Assembly: GCA_021767325.1 (NCBI GenBank)
Contig: JAASTM010000219.1
Coordinates: 1 to 5,156, forward strand
Length of the DNA: 5,156 bases
Direction of reading: 5' to 3'
DNA from: Spirochaetales bacterium
GTDB taxonomy: Bacteria; Spirochaetota; Spirochaetia; DSM-16054; Sediminispirochaetaceae
How positions within the stretch are numbered: position 1 is the stretch's first letter; every line of letters begins with the position of its first letter. The notes under the pieces were generated by a model. That model had not been told where the DNA came from. It was given only the letters and a program-made list of their open reading frames with translations, and did not search any database. Positions 1 to 5,156 of the stretch are shown one piece after another. The position numbers and the translations under genes are program-made.

Positions 1-1027
1 ATTCATCCATAGTGAAGGCCATGAGGTTCTCGAATACGGCCACAACCGTAGTCATAGCGGCAAAACTCATGAACAGGAAGAAGAGGGTACCCCACAGACG
101 GCCGCCGACCATGTTGTTGAAGATATTCGGCAGAATAACGAAGATCAGTCCAGGTCCCTGGGCGGGATCCTGACCAAAGGCAAACACTGCCGGGAAAATA
201 ATGAGTCCGGCAACTAAGGCGACAAAGGTGTCGAGCACGAGAATATTGACCGATTCCCCGGTCAGCGATCTATCTTTGCCGATATAACTACCGAAAATCA
301 GCATGCTTCCGATACCCAGACTAAGGGTAAAGAAGGCCTGACCCATTGCAGCGTATACGGCTTCCCAGAGACCCGCTTCAGCGAGTCTTCCGAAATCAGG
401 CTTCAGGTAAAAGCTGAGTCCTTCACCGGCACCAGGCAGGGTTACTGACCGCAGAGCTAGAACTACGAGAATAACTACCAGGGCCGACATCATGAATTTG
501 GTGACTTTCTCAACTCCCCTCTGCAGGCCGATTGAACAGATGGCAAAACCCAGGATTACGGTCAGAAACATCCAGAAGAGCATGCTGCCGGGCTGCGAGA
601 GAAAGCCGCCGAAAAATGCGCCCACCTGATCGGGGGCCAAACCTGCCAGATCACCTTTCAGTGTGAAGTAGAAGTAGGCTAACATCCAGCCGGCGACAGT
701 GGTATAAAACATCATTAGGATGAGGTTACCTAGGATGGCCAGATATCCGTAGATATGCCATTTTGATCCTTTTGGTTCCAGGGCTCTGAAAGATCCGGCA
801 ATGTTATATCGTCCAGCTCGTCCGATGGATAACTCCATTACCATAATCGGTAGCCCCAGGATCAAGAGGAACACTAGGTAGATCAATACAAAGGCTGCTC
901 CGCCGTACTCACCGGTAATATAGGGGAACCGCCACACATTCCCCAAACCGATTGCACAACCGGCTGTAAGCAGAATAAATCCTAACCTGCTCGCCAGTTG
1001 TTCTCTTGGTTTCTTCTCAGCACTCAT
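1..1027 (-). CDS. Sodium-dependent amino-acid transporter, NSS (SLC6/LeuT-like) family, N-terminal part
   Basis: This is an inner-membrane Na+-coupled symporter, probably for amino acids; the exact substrate cannot be read from the sequence. The reading frame is open from the ATG at 1027-1025 to the window edge and gives 342 residues. Family members are usually about 440-510, so the C-terminal third or quarter is missing. TM1 carries AGCAIGLGNVWRFPY (residues 22-36): Ala25 and Asn30 match LeuT Na1 ligands and Arg33 the outer gate. Tyr108 in TM3 matches LeuT Tyr108. TM6 has GQAFFTLSLGIG (229-240), with Thr234 and Ser236 at the unwound substrate and sodium site. TM8 has A323-A-M-T326-T327, matching the LeuT Na2 ligands. 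TM7 has Asp266 where LeuT has Asn. The start is supported by AGGAG (1036-1040) eight bases upstream. The gene is divergent from the omptin gene. The family assignment is firm; the residue equivalences are by-eye alignments. Confidence 0.96.
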   Translation of the reverse strand, partial: MSAEKKPREQLASRLGFILLTAGCAIGLGNVWRFPYITGEYGGAAFVLIYLVFLLILGLPIMVMELSIGRAGRYNIAGSFRALEPKGSKWHIYGYLAILGNLILMMFYTTVAGWMLAYFYFTLKGDLAGLAPDQVGAFFGGFLSQPGSMLFWMFLTVILGFAICSIGLQRGVEKVTKFMMSALVVILVVLALRSVTLPGAGEGLSFYLKPDFGRLAEAGLWEAVYAAMGQAFFTLSLGIGSMLIFGSYIGKDRSLTGESVNILVLDTFVALVAGLIIFPAVFAFGQDPAQGPGLIFVILPNIFNNMVGGRLWGTLFFLFMSFAAMTTVVAVFENLMAFTMDE

Positions 1028-1069
1028 TACTAACACTCCTTTTGTCCATGTAAAATTCGATGCTGAATT

Positions 1070-1119
1070 ATTTTAAGTTGTGGTCGGCAGGCTGTCAAGA
1101 ATTTTAAATTTATTTAATT
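1070..1119 (-). promoter_or_regulatory. Sigma-70-type promoter with UP-like element for the transporter gene
   Basis: Read on the minus strand there is a perfect -35 TTGACA (1093-1098), a 17-base spacer and a -10 TAAAAT (1070-1075, five of six consensus bases). Immediately upstream of the -35, 1101-1119 is 19 consecutive A/T bases, the position and composition of an UP element. Transcription would begin near 1062-1064, giving a leader of about 35 bases that contains the Shine-Dalgarno. No operator-like repeat is evident. This is a sequence match only, but an unusually good one. Confidence 0.82.
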
Positions 1120-1330
1120 CCCTTATGGATGGAGAAATATGTTCTAACTTTCTTGTGTTAAATATTTTATAATAGATAAGAGGAGGAAGCAGCGGTCGGG
1201 CGGCGATGGATCTACTGAGGGCGGCTACTCCGCGTTATGTTCACAATAAAACCGGTTCCGTTTTTGAAATCTGATTGAAAAGATCCTATGAAGGGCATGA
1301 TTCTCGGATGCTTTGAACTGTGAGCTGTGT

Positions 1331-1360
1331 TTGACCCGTCGGAGTAAAGATTAGTACTTT
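1331..1360 (+). promoter_or_regulatory. Weak candidate promoter for the omptin gene
   Basis: TTGACC (1331-1336) is a good -35, but the best -10 at a usable distance is TACTTT (1355-1360, 18-base spacer), which matches only three consensus bases. Transcription would start near 1367, about 25 bases before the ATG. The alternatives are the TATAAT at 1168-1173, which would give a leader of over 200 bases, or an activator- or alternative-sigma-dependent promoter. Confidence 0.3.
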
Positions 1361-1392
1361 CATAAAATAAAGAGACTGGAGGCCGAATAGGG

Positions 1393-2406
1393 ATGAAACG
1401 AGTGGCTTACTTGCATATTATCAGCTTTTTGCTCATGCTGGTCGCAATTCCATCCGAACTAACAGCCCAAACCAATCGAACTGGCGAGGGAAGGGGATCT
1501 CAGTTCACTGTTGAGCCCTATACCAGAGTAGTGCTCGGATCTACCGAGTATATACTTCAGGCCCCCGGTGTTCAGAGCCGGCTTGAGTTTCCTCTGAATT
1601 CTCTCGTGCTGGGGGTAAGCGGGGAATATGCTGTTCTGAGACGTGGGCGGGAGGAGTGGCGCTTCAATCTCTCAGCCGGCACAGCGCTCAGCGGCCCCTG
1701 GGGCCTCCTGAAAGATCATGACTGGTATGTGGTAGAGGATGTGCCGCCGATTAAATTCAGCTACACCGAGTCGGAGGCCGAGATGTTTTTCTTCGAGGCC
1801 GAGGCGGGAGTTGAAAAGCGGCTTTTTACGGCCCGGGAGGCCGGTTTCTTCGGTAGTCTCGAATATGCATTTCAGTATATCAGCCAGGATGCCCTGGGCT
1901 ACAGCGGCTGGCAGTATGTGCAGGATCCCAGCCCGCCGGTCGACGATGATTATGTATATGCGATCGGTGTAATGAACTCGGACTTGCTCGCCCTGGAGTA
2001 CACCGTGCTGTACCATCGCTTAGCTGTCGGTGGGGTAGTGCGCTGGCGGCCGTATCCGAGCTTCGAGCTGGACCTCAGCCTGCTGCCCCAGTTGATGTAC
2101 GTGATGGACCGTGACGATCATGTGCTGCGAAACAAGCTCTCTACTGCAGCGGGCTTTGGCGGCGGTGTTGAGGGTAAGTTGTCACTGAGCTACCGCTGGC
2201 CGGGAACCCCGGAGTACCAGTCTTATGTTAGTCTGAGCGGCGGGCTGCTGTATCTGCGGGCGCTCACCGAGCAGACCCAGGAGTGGTACGGTGATGACCC
2301 CGGCATCGCTGGAGATCAAACTGGTCGGCGTGATACCGGCATTACACATATTATCCAGACACTCCAGGGGCATCTGACTCTCTCGGCTGGAGTCTGGTAC
2401 CGGTAG
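1393..2406 (+). CDS. Omptin-family outer-membrane aspartyl-type protease (OmpT-like beta-barrel)
   Basis: Omptins are 10-stranded outer-membrane barrels whose surface active site cuts proteins and peptides, usually at basic residues. This protein has 337 residues against 317 for the OmpT precursor. Residues 1-25 form a Sec signal peptide (MKR, then a hydrophobic run) with likely cleavage after LTA. By-eye alignment with E. coli OmpT places D108-H-D110-W on OmpT D83-Q-D85-W, and D239-R-D241-D-H243 on D208-N-D210-E-H212, so both catalytic pairs (D83/D85, D210/H212) are kept, as is the S1-pocket Asp208. Glu52 may match Glu27. FEL (224-226) matches OmpT FEL just before the second pair. Differences: the loop after DHDW is about nine residues shorter, the LPS-contact residues E136, R138 and R175 appear replaced, and the chain ends in WYR rather than an aromatic residue. 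GGAGG (1378-1382) lies 10 bases before the ATG. The family is inferred from motif order, not from a search. Confidence 0.8.
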   Translation: MKRVAYLHIISFLLMLVAIPSELTAQTNRTGEGRGSQFTVEPYTRVVLGSTEYILQAPGVQSRLEFPLNSLVLGVSGEYAVLRRGREEWRFNLSAGTALSGPWGLLKDHDWYVVEDVPPIKFSYTESEAEMFFFEAEAGVEKRLFTAREAGFFGSLEYAFQYISQDALGYSGWQYVQDPSPPVDDDYVYAIGVMNSDLLALEYTVLYHRLAVGGVVRWRPYPSFELDLSLLPQLMYVMDRDDHVLRNKLSTAAGFGGGVEGKLSLSYRWPGTPEYQSYVSLSGGLLYLRALTEQTQEWYGDDPGIAGDQTGRRDTGITHIIQTLQGHLTLSAGVWYR

Positions 2407-2415
2407 GGGTACCAG
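2394..2415 (+). repeat. Perfect 8-bp inverted repeat over the omptin stop codon
   Basis: CTGGTACC (2394-2401) and GGTACCAG (2408-2415) are exact reverse complements around a six-base loop that holds most of the TAG stop (2404-2406). An RNA hairpin here would enclose the end of translation. No T-run follows, so it is not a standard intrinsic terminator. A role in 3' end stability, or in attenuating read-through into the next gene, is possible but unproven. Confidence 0.6.
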
Positions 2416-2426
2416 TAGCGGGGAAG

Positions 2427-2458
2427 GAAGGCGCTGGTCACAGGCCACTGTAGCCTTC
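2427..2458 (+). terminator. Candidate 3'-UTR hairpin after the omptin gene (weak terminator)
   Basis: GAAGGC (2427-2432) pairs with GCCTTC (2453-2458). Inside it TGGTC (2435-2439) can pair with GGCCA (2443-2447), with one G-U pair, over an ACA loop. This makes a two-part hairpin with an asymmetric internal loop. The following bases are not a U-run (the nearest TTTT is at 2476-2479), so intrinsic termination would be inefficient. It is the best terminator-like structure between the two plus-strand genes. Confidence 0.3.
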
Positions 2459-2605
2459 TACTTGCTTGGTGAGAGTTTTCGCCGGGGATGAAATTTAATT
2501 ATATAAGTAAGGTTTACAATAGATCTATTTGGTTTAGTCTCTTAACAACTCTATACAATAAAAACAGATAAACGCCGCTTGTTTTTTGAAAAGTGCGTAA
2601 AAATC

Positions 2606-2633
2606 TTGAAATACCCTCTATGCGTGGTACAAT
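2606..2633 (+). promoter_or_regulatory. Sigma-70-type promoter with extended -10 for the large exported protein
   Basis: The -35 TTGAAA (2606-2611) and -10 TACAAT (2628-2633) each match five of six consensus bases with a 16-base spacer. TGG directly before the -10 provides the TGn extended element. Transcription would start around 2639-2641, about 25 bases before the ATG. The region is about 30-35% GC by row counts, well below the flanking genes. The promoter makes the 2665 gene independent of the omptin gene. Confidence 0.7.
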
Positions 2634-2647
2634 TACATTAGTGTAAT
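2632..2647 (+). promoter_or_regulatory. Inverted repeat at the expected transcription start (possible operator)
   Basis: ATTACA (2632-2637) and TGTAAT (2642-2647) are exact reverse complements with a four-base TTAG centre. The repeat overlaps the end of the -10 box and the predicted start site, a usual place for a repressor operator. It could instead form a weak AT-rich hairpin at the 5' end of the transcript. No regulator gene is present in the window. Confidence 0.35.
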
Positions 2648-2664
2648 ATGTAAGTGAGAAAAAA

Positions 2665-5156
2665 ATGAAACCGAGACCTAAGATACTTTTTTATCTTCTC
2701 TTGGGTCTTCTGGTTCTGTGGTTCCCCTCAGTTCCACTACTTGCCTTAGATGCTCCAACACAGGTGAATGACGGCTCCGGGAGCGATATTGATTACTCAA
2801 CCTATACTTTCAGTTACACCGCAAACTGGAACCAAATCGACTGGAATAGCGCAGGGCAAACACCATCAGTCGGTGATACACTGCGGTACTACGCTGATCT
2901 AGAAAAAAACGAAGGCTCCGGTTGGCAGGAAATATCTGATGGAGTTGATAAAACTTTATCAAGCACATATCCGACTTTACCACCTACTCAGGTTACAATA
3001 AATGAAAACCTTGTTTTAGGTGTTCAATATAGGGTGAAAGTATGGGCAGAATATCTGCCGTTAGATGAAACCAGTGCTGAAGTATTTTCGGATGGGGTTT
3101 TAATAAGATCCGGCGCTAATGCTGAGCTCTCGGTTTCGCCCGGGAGCCTGAGCTTTCAGGAGGGCGAGAGCCAGAAGCCGGTTGACCTGACCATCCAGGC
3201 CACCGGGGCCGGCAGCATCACCATAAGTAGCATTTCAATTGAAAAAACTTTTCCCGATTCAAGCAGCTCCAGTGAGCCGGTCGAGAGTGTCAACATCAAT
3301 GTGTTCGGCGGCGGCAGCACGACCATTGCCCGCAGCCTCAGCCTCTCCTCCTTTGACCGGGCCCTGGCACTGGGCGGCAGCCAGAGCGGCAGTCTCACAG
3401 CGACCTACCGCATTCAGGGCAGCGATGCCTACGGCAACCCGGTGGAGGCGACCGCCGCCATTCCGGTCAGCGTCAGCGCCGCCCTGCCGTCGGACCTTCA
3501 GATTACCGGCGTCCAGGTCGAGCTGCCGCCCTCTCCCTACTACGCAGGCGACCAGATCGAGAACGCCCGGGTGGTGATACAGGCCACCGGCAGCGGGCAG
3601 GTCACCGGCCAAATCCTGATCGACGATGAGAGCGACTGGACCGCAGAGAATACCTTTTCGGTATCCGTAGACGGGCAGACCAGTTTCGACATCGAGGGTG
3701 AGATCCCGACCGATGATCCGGGCGAGCACACGCTACGGGCCGAGATCAGCTCTCCGGTTGAAATATCAGATGAGGCGACCTATACCATCAGCGATCAGAC
3801 CCCGCCCTTTCCGCCGGACACCCTGACTCTGGTGGAGGATGTGGCCGAGCTGAGCGATTTCGACGGGCAGGCGGTGGCTACCAGCAATCCGAGTGCCGGG
3901 TATCAGGAGTTCACCTTCAACGGTACCGCTAAAATGAAGCTGCTCTCCCTGGAAAATACCGTACTCGACGAGGTCACGGTGACTGACCTGCGGGTGCAGT
4001 ACAAGAACGAGAGCCCGACGGTTCCCAAGATCAAGGGCGGTACGGTCGAGAAAGAGGCCGAGGAGGAAGAGACCTTCGTCACGGTAGCCGACGACTATCT
4101 GAAAGTAAAAAAAGTGCGCTTCGACGGGCAGGATACCAGCAAGATTCTGGTGGATGCCAAGCTGGCCATCCCCAAGCTGGACAACCGAGAGATCATGGAT
4201 GTGGAGGGGCTGGTAGTCAAAGCCGGCGGGGTGGAAGGCAAGAGCTTTTCATATCCCGAAAGCGATCCCAAGAGTTTCGATGCCTTCGGTCTGGAGTTCG
4301 GCATTCATGATGTCGACGGCACCGGGAATGCCCTTATCGTCGGCGAGGACGAGGCGAACGAGCGCTACTACTTTACCATGTCCGGCACCATCAAGATGGA
4401 ATCCAAAAAGGGCACCTCCACCAAGAAGGACACACTGACCATCTTTCAGAATCTGACCTTCTTTTCCGACGGCGATGTGGACGGTGAAATCACCTTTTCG
4501 AAATCCTTTGACCTCATTCCGGATAAGTTGACACTCACCCAAATCAAGATCGAGAGCGAGGGCAGTGACTGGAAGCTCAAGCTGAAGGGTAAGCTAAAGA
4601 ACCTGCCGGACCCACTGGATGTGGCCAACAACACCGAGTTTGAGATAAAAGTCGACAAGGACGGCAACGCCGAGGGGGGCCTGGTAGCCCTGAAAGAGCT
4701 TAAAAAGAATAAAGCGGGGCACGAGCTCGGCGGTGACGACGATTCGGAGTACGACCTGGGAATCGGTACCCTCGACCTGACCTATCTGCAGATGGTCTTC
4801 GAATACGAGGACGGCACATTAAATAAGGATTACAGTGAAATCCGCCTGGGTGTCGATTTTTATCTGGATGTGCAGAACGAGGGCGGCGGCGAGAGCTCGG
4901 ACGACGGCAAGCGCATCACCTTCGGCGAATTGAACGCCAACGGCGACTTCGAAGGCGGGGTGCGGCTCGATATGAACGGCGACTTCGACTGGCACAGCCC
5001 CACCAATGCCGAGGTGTTGAACGATAAGCAGCTCACCCTGCCGGGAATGAACCTGGCAATGGATGCGGTGGCCATCCAGAGCGATCCCTTCGGCATCGCC
5101 ATTACCGGCAGCATTGTGATGGGTATGGACGGGGTATCCGGCGGCATCAATTTCCA
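2665..5156 (+). CDS. Large secreted multidomain beta-rich protein (FN3-like, Ig-like, CARDB-like, then repeat region), C-terminus beyond window
   Basis: The frame stays open from the ATG at 2665 to the window end, giving 830 residues with no stop. Residues 1 to about 28 form a signal peptide (MKPRPK, then a Leu-rich core); no lipobox cysteine is seen. Residues 29-150 look FN3-like: TANW, a YYADLEKN strand, then VLGVQYRVKVWAEY and a terminal SDGVLI. Residues 153-274 look Ig-like (LSVSPGSLSFQEGE start, five serines at 199-203). Residues 275-375 resemble CARDB, with DLQITGVQV, a GDQIENARVVIQATG core and PGEHTLRAEIS. A proline hinge (TPPFPPDT, 379-386) leads into a long alternating-strand region with repeated FT[FM][NS]GT[AI]KM units and many Asp/Asn-Gly turns. 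I do not recognise this last part. The protein is probably surface-attached or periplasmic; its function is unknown. The Shine-Dalgarno is weak (GTGAG, 2654-2658), and an upstream ATG at 2648 hits a stop at once, so 2665 is the start. Codon use shifts sharply near codon 153. Confidence 0.85.
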   Translation, partial: MKPRPKILFYLLLGLLVLWFPSVPLLALDAPTQVNDGSGSDIDYSTYTFSYTANWNQIDWNSAGQTPSVGDTLRYYADLEKNEGSGWQEISDGVDKTLSSTYPTLPPTQVTINENLVLGVQYRVKVWAEYLPLDETSAEVFSDGVLIRSGANAELSVSPGSLSFQEGESQKPVDLTIQATGAGSITISSISIEKTFPDSSSSSEPVESVNINVFGGGSTTIARSLSLSSFDRALALGGSQSGSLTATYRIQGSDAYGNPVEATAAIPVSVSAALPSDLQITGVQVELPPSPYYAGDQIENARVVIQATGSGQVTGQILIDDESDWTAENTFSVSVDGQTSFDIEGEIPTDDPGEHTLRAEISSPVEISDEATYTISDQTPPFPPDTLTLVEDVAELSDFDGQAVATSNPSAGYQEFTFNGTAKMKLLSLENTVLDEVTVTDLRVQYKNESPTVPKIKGGTVEKEAEEEETFVTVADDYLKVKKVRFDGQDTSKILVDAKLAIPKLDNREIMDVEGLVVKAGGVEGKSFSYPESDPKSFDAFGLEFGIHDVDGTGNALIVGEDEANERYYFTMSGTIKMESKKGTSTKKDTLTIFQNLTFFSDGDVDGEITFSKSFDLIPDKLTLTQIKIESEGSDWKLKLKGKLKNLPDPLDVANNTEFEIKVDKDGNAEGGLVALKELKKNKAGHELGGDDDSEYDLGIGTLDLTYLQMVFEYEDGTLNKDYSEIRLGVDFYLDVQNEGGGESSDDGKRITFGELNANGDFEGGVRLDMNGDFDWHSPTNAEVLNDKQLTLPGMNLAMDAVAIQSDPFGIAITGSIVMGMDGVSGGINF
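3859..4132 (+). repeat. Pair of 13-base direct repeats inside the large gene
   Basis: TTCGACGGGCAGG occurs at 3859-3871 and again at 4120-4132, both in frame and encoding Phe-Asp-Gly-Gln. The core GACGGGCAG also occurs at 3670-3678. The spacing of 261 bases is exactly 87 codons. It may mark an old duplication, or reflect strong codon preference for a repeated peptide. Confidence 0.4.
3910..5121 (+). repeat. Divergent internal protein repeats in the C-terminal beta region
   Basis: A ten-residue pattern recurs: FTFNGTAKMK (416-425), FTMSGTIKME (570-579), LKLKGKLKNL (638-647, weaker) and IAITGSIVM (811-819). Between the last two lie paired short units, LNANGDFEGG (756-765) and LDMNGDFDWH (768-777). 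Each is a strand-turn-strand unit with Gly at the turn. Spacing is irregular (154, 68 and 173 residues), so these are diverged units rather than a tandem array. Confidence 0.5.

Larger units (their letters stand above)
1028..1392. other. Divergent intergenic region between transporter and omptin genes
   Basis: This 365-base region has no convincing gene. The part near the transporter (about 1050-1180) is AT-rich and holds the minus-strand promoter. On the plus strand a perfect TATAAT lies at 1168-1173, but no good -35 sits 16-18 bases upstream, so it is only a possible promoter. An AGGAGG at 1181-1186 is followed by a 22-codon frame (1206-1274) with too long a spacing (19 bases) to be persuasive. 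The stretch 1190-1330 is of mixed composition and I see no tRNA, strong hairpin or repeat in it. Confidence 0.6.
2485..3120. other. AT-rich island covering promoter, signal peptide and FN3-like domain
   Basis: Hand counts of 60-base rows give about 30-35% GC for 2461-2700 and 37-50% for 2701-3120. Rows after 3121 are mostly 65-72%, apart from a dip at 3181-3300 (about 47-55%). Codons 85-150 prefer A/T in the third position and use TTA, ATA, AGA and AGG; from codon 153 G/C endings dominate. The step coincides with the end of the FN3-like domain. Confidence 0.65.

Noticed and set aside
1017..1049. 10-codon minus-strand frame overlapping the start of the transporter gene
   Set aside because: It has no Shine-Dalgarno of its own, whereas the AGGAG inside it is well spaced for the transporter ATG. 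Most likely chance.
1206..1274. 22-codon plus-strand frame after an AGGAGG in the divergent intergenic region
   Set aside because: The 19-base gap from AGGAGG to ATG is too long for normal initiation, and the peptide has no recognisable feature. It could only be rescued by conservation in relatives.
1672..2016. 114-codon open frame on the minus strand inside the omptin gene
   Set aside because: It is antisense to a gene with a signal peptide and conserved catalytic motifs, and it shows no recognisable domain.
2554..2559. Second TACAAT as an alternative -10 for the large gene
   Set aside because: No reasonable -35 lies 16-18 bases upstream, and the 2606-2633 promoter is clearly better.
2560..2587. 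AAAAACA / TGTTTTT inverted repeat followed by T residues, a possible terminator
   Set aside because: The stem is almost entirely A-T with a 13-base loop, so the hairpin would be unstable. It also lies about 150 bases beyond the omptin gene in generally AT-rich DNA.
3239..3577. 112-codon plus-strand frame overlapping the large gene
   Set aside because: Its translation is Ala/Arg/Pro/Ser-rich low-complexity sequence typical of a shifted frame of GC-rich coding DNA.
3259..3729. 156-codon open frame on the minus strand inside the large gene
   Set aside because: Open antisense frames are expected in GC-rich coding DNA; the plus-strand frame is continuous for 830 codons and has coherent domains.
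1..5156. CRISPR arrays, tRNA or rRNA genes, insertion-sequence ends, toxin-antitoxin or phage genes
   Set aside because: None was seen: no regularly spaced repeats, no tRNA-like arms with a CCA end, no transposase motifs and no terminal inverted repeats with target duplications.

Overview
The window comes from a diderm (outer-membrane) bacterium. It carries a gene for an omptin-type outer-membrane barrel and two genes for exported proteins with signal peptides. The phylum cannot be fixed from the sequence alone. The omptin differs considerably from the enterobacterial forms, which would suit a spirochaete or another non-enterobacterial diderm, but this is a low-confidence guess. Two of the three genes run off the window ends.

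Layout. Positions 1-1027 (minus strand) hold the N-terminal 342 residues of a neurotransmitter:sodium symporter (NSS, SLC6/LeuT-type) amino-acid transporter, with a clear Shine-Dalgarno and a near-consensus promoter. Positions 1028-1392 are a divergent intergenic region. Positions 1393-2406 (plus) encode a 337-residue secreted beta-barrel that I recognise as an omptin-family outer-membrane protease. It keeps the DxD and DxH catalytic pairs but lacks much of the OmpT LPS-binding motif. A perfect 8-bp hairpin straddles its stop codon. Positions 2407-2664 are an AT-rich intergenic region with a good extended -10 promoter and an inverted repeat over the expected transcription start. Positions 2665-5156 (plus) are the first 830 residues of a large secreted multidomain protein with no stop codon before the window ends. 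It has a signal peptide, an FN3-like domain, an Ig-like domain, a CARDB-like domain, then a long beta-rich region with divergent internal repeats and Asp/Asn-Gly loops, which I cannot place in a family.

How the genes relate. The transporter is transcribed away from the other two and is probably unrelated in function. The omptin and the large exported protein lie in the same direction, but the second has its own promoter, so they are neighbours rather than a clear operon. The omptin might process the large protein, which has dibasic sites in a likely loop; this is speculative.

The least ordinary features are the diverged omptin and the large unrecognised protein. The first ~150 codons of the latter, with its promoter, form an AT-rich island that ends sharply at a domain boundary, which suggests module exchange.
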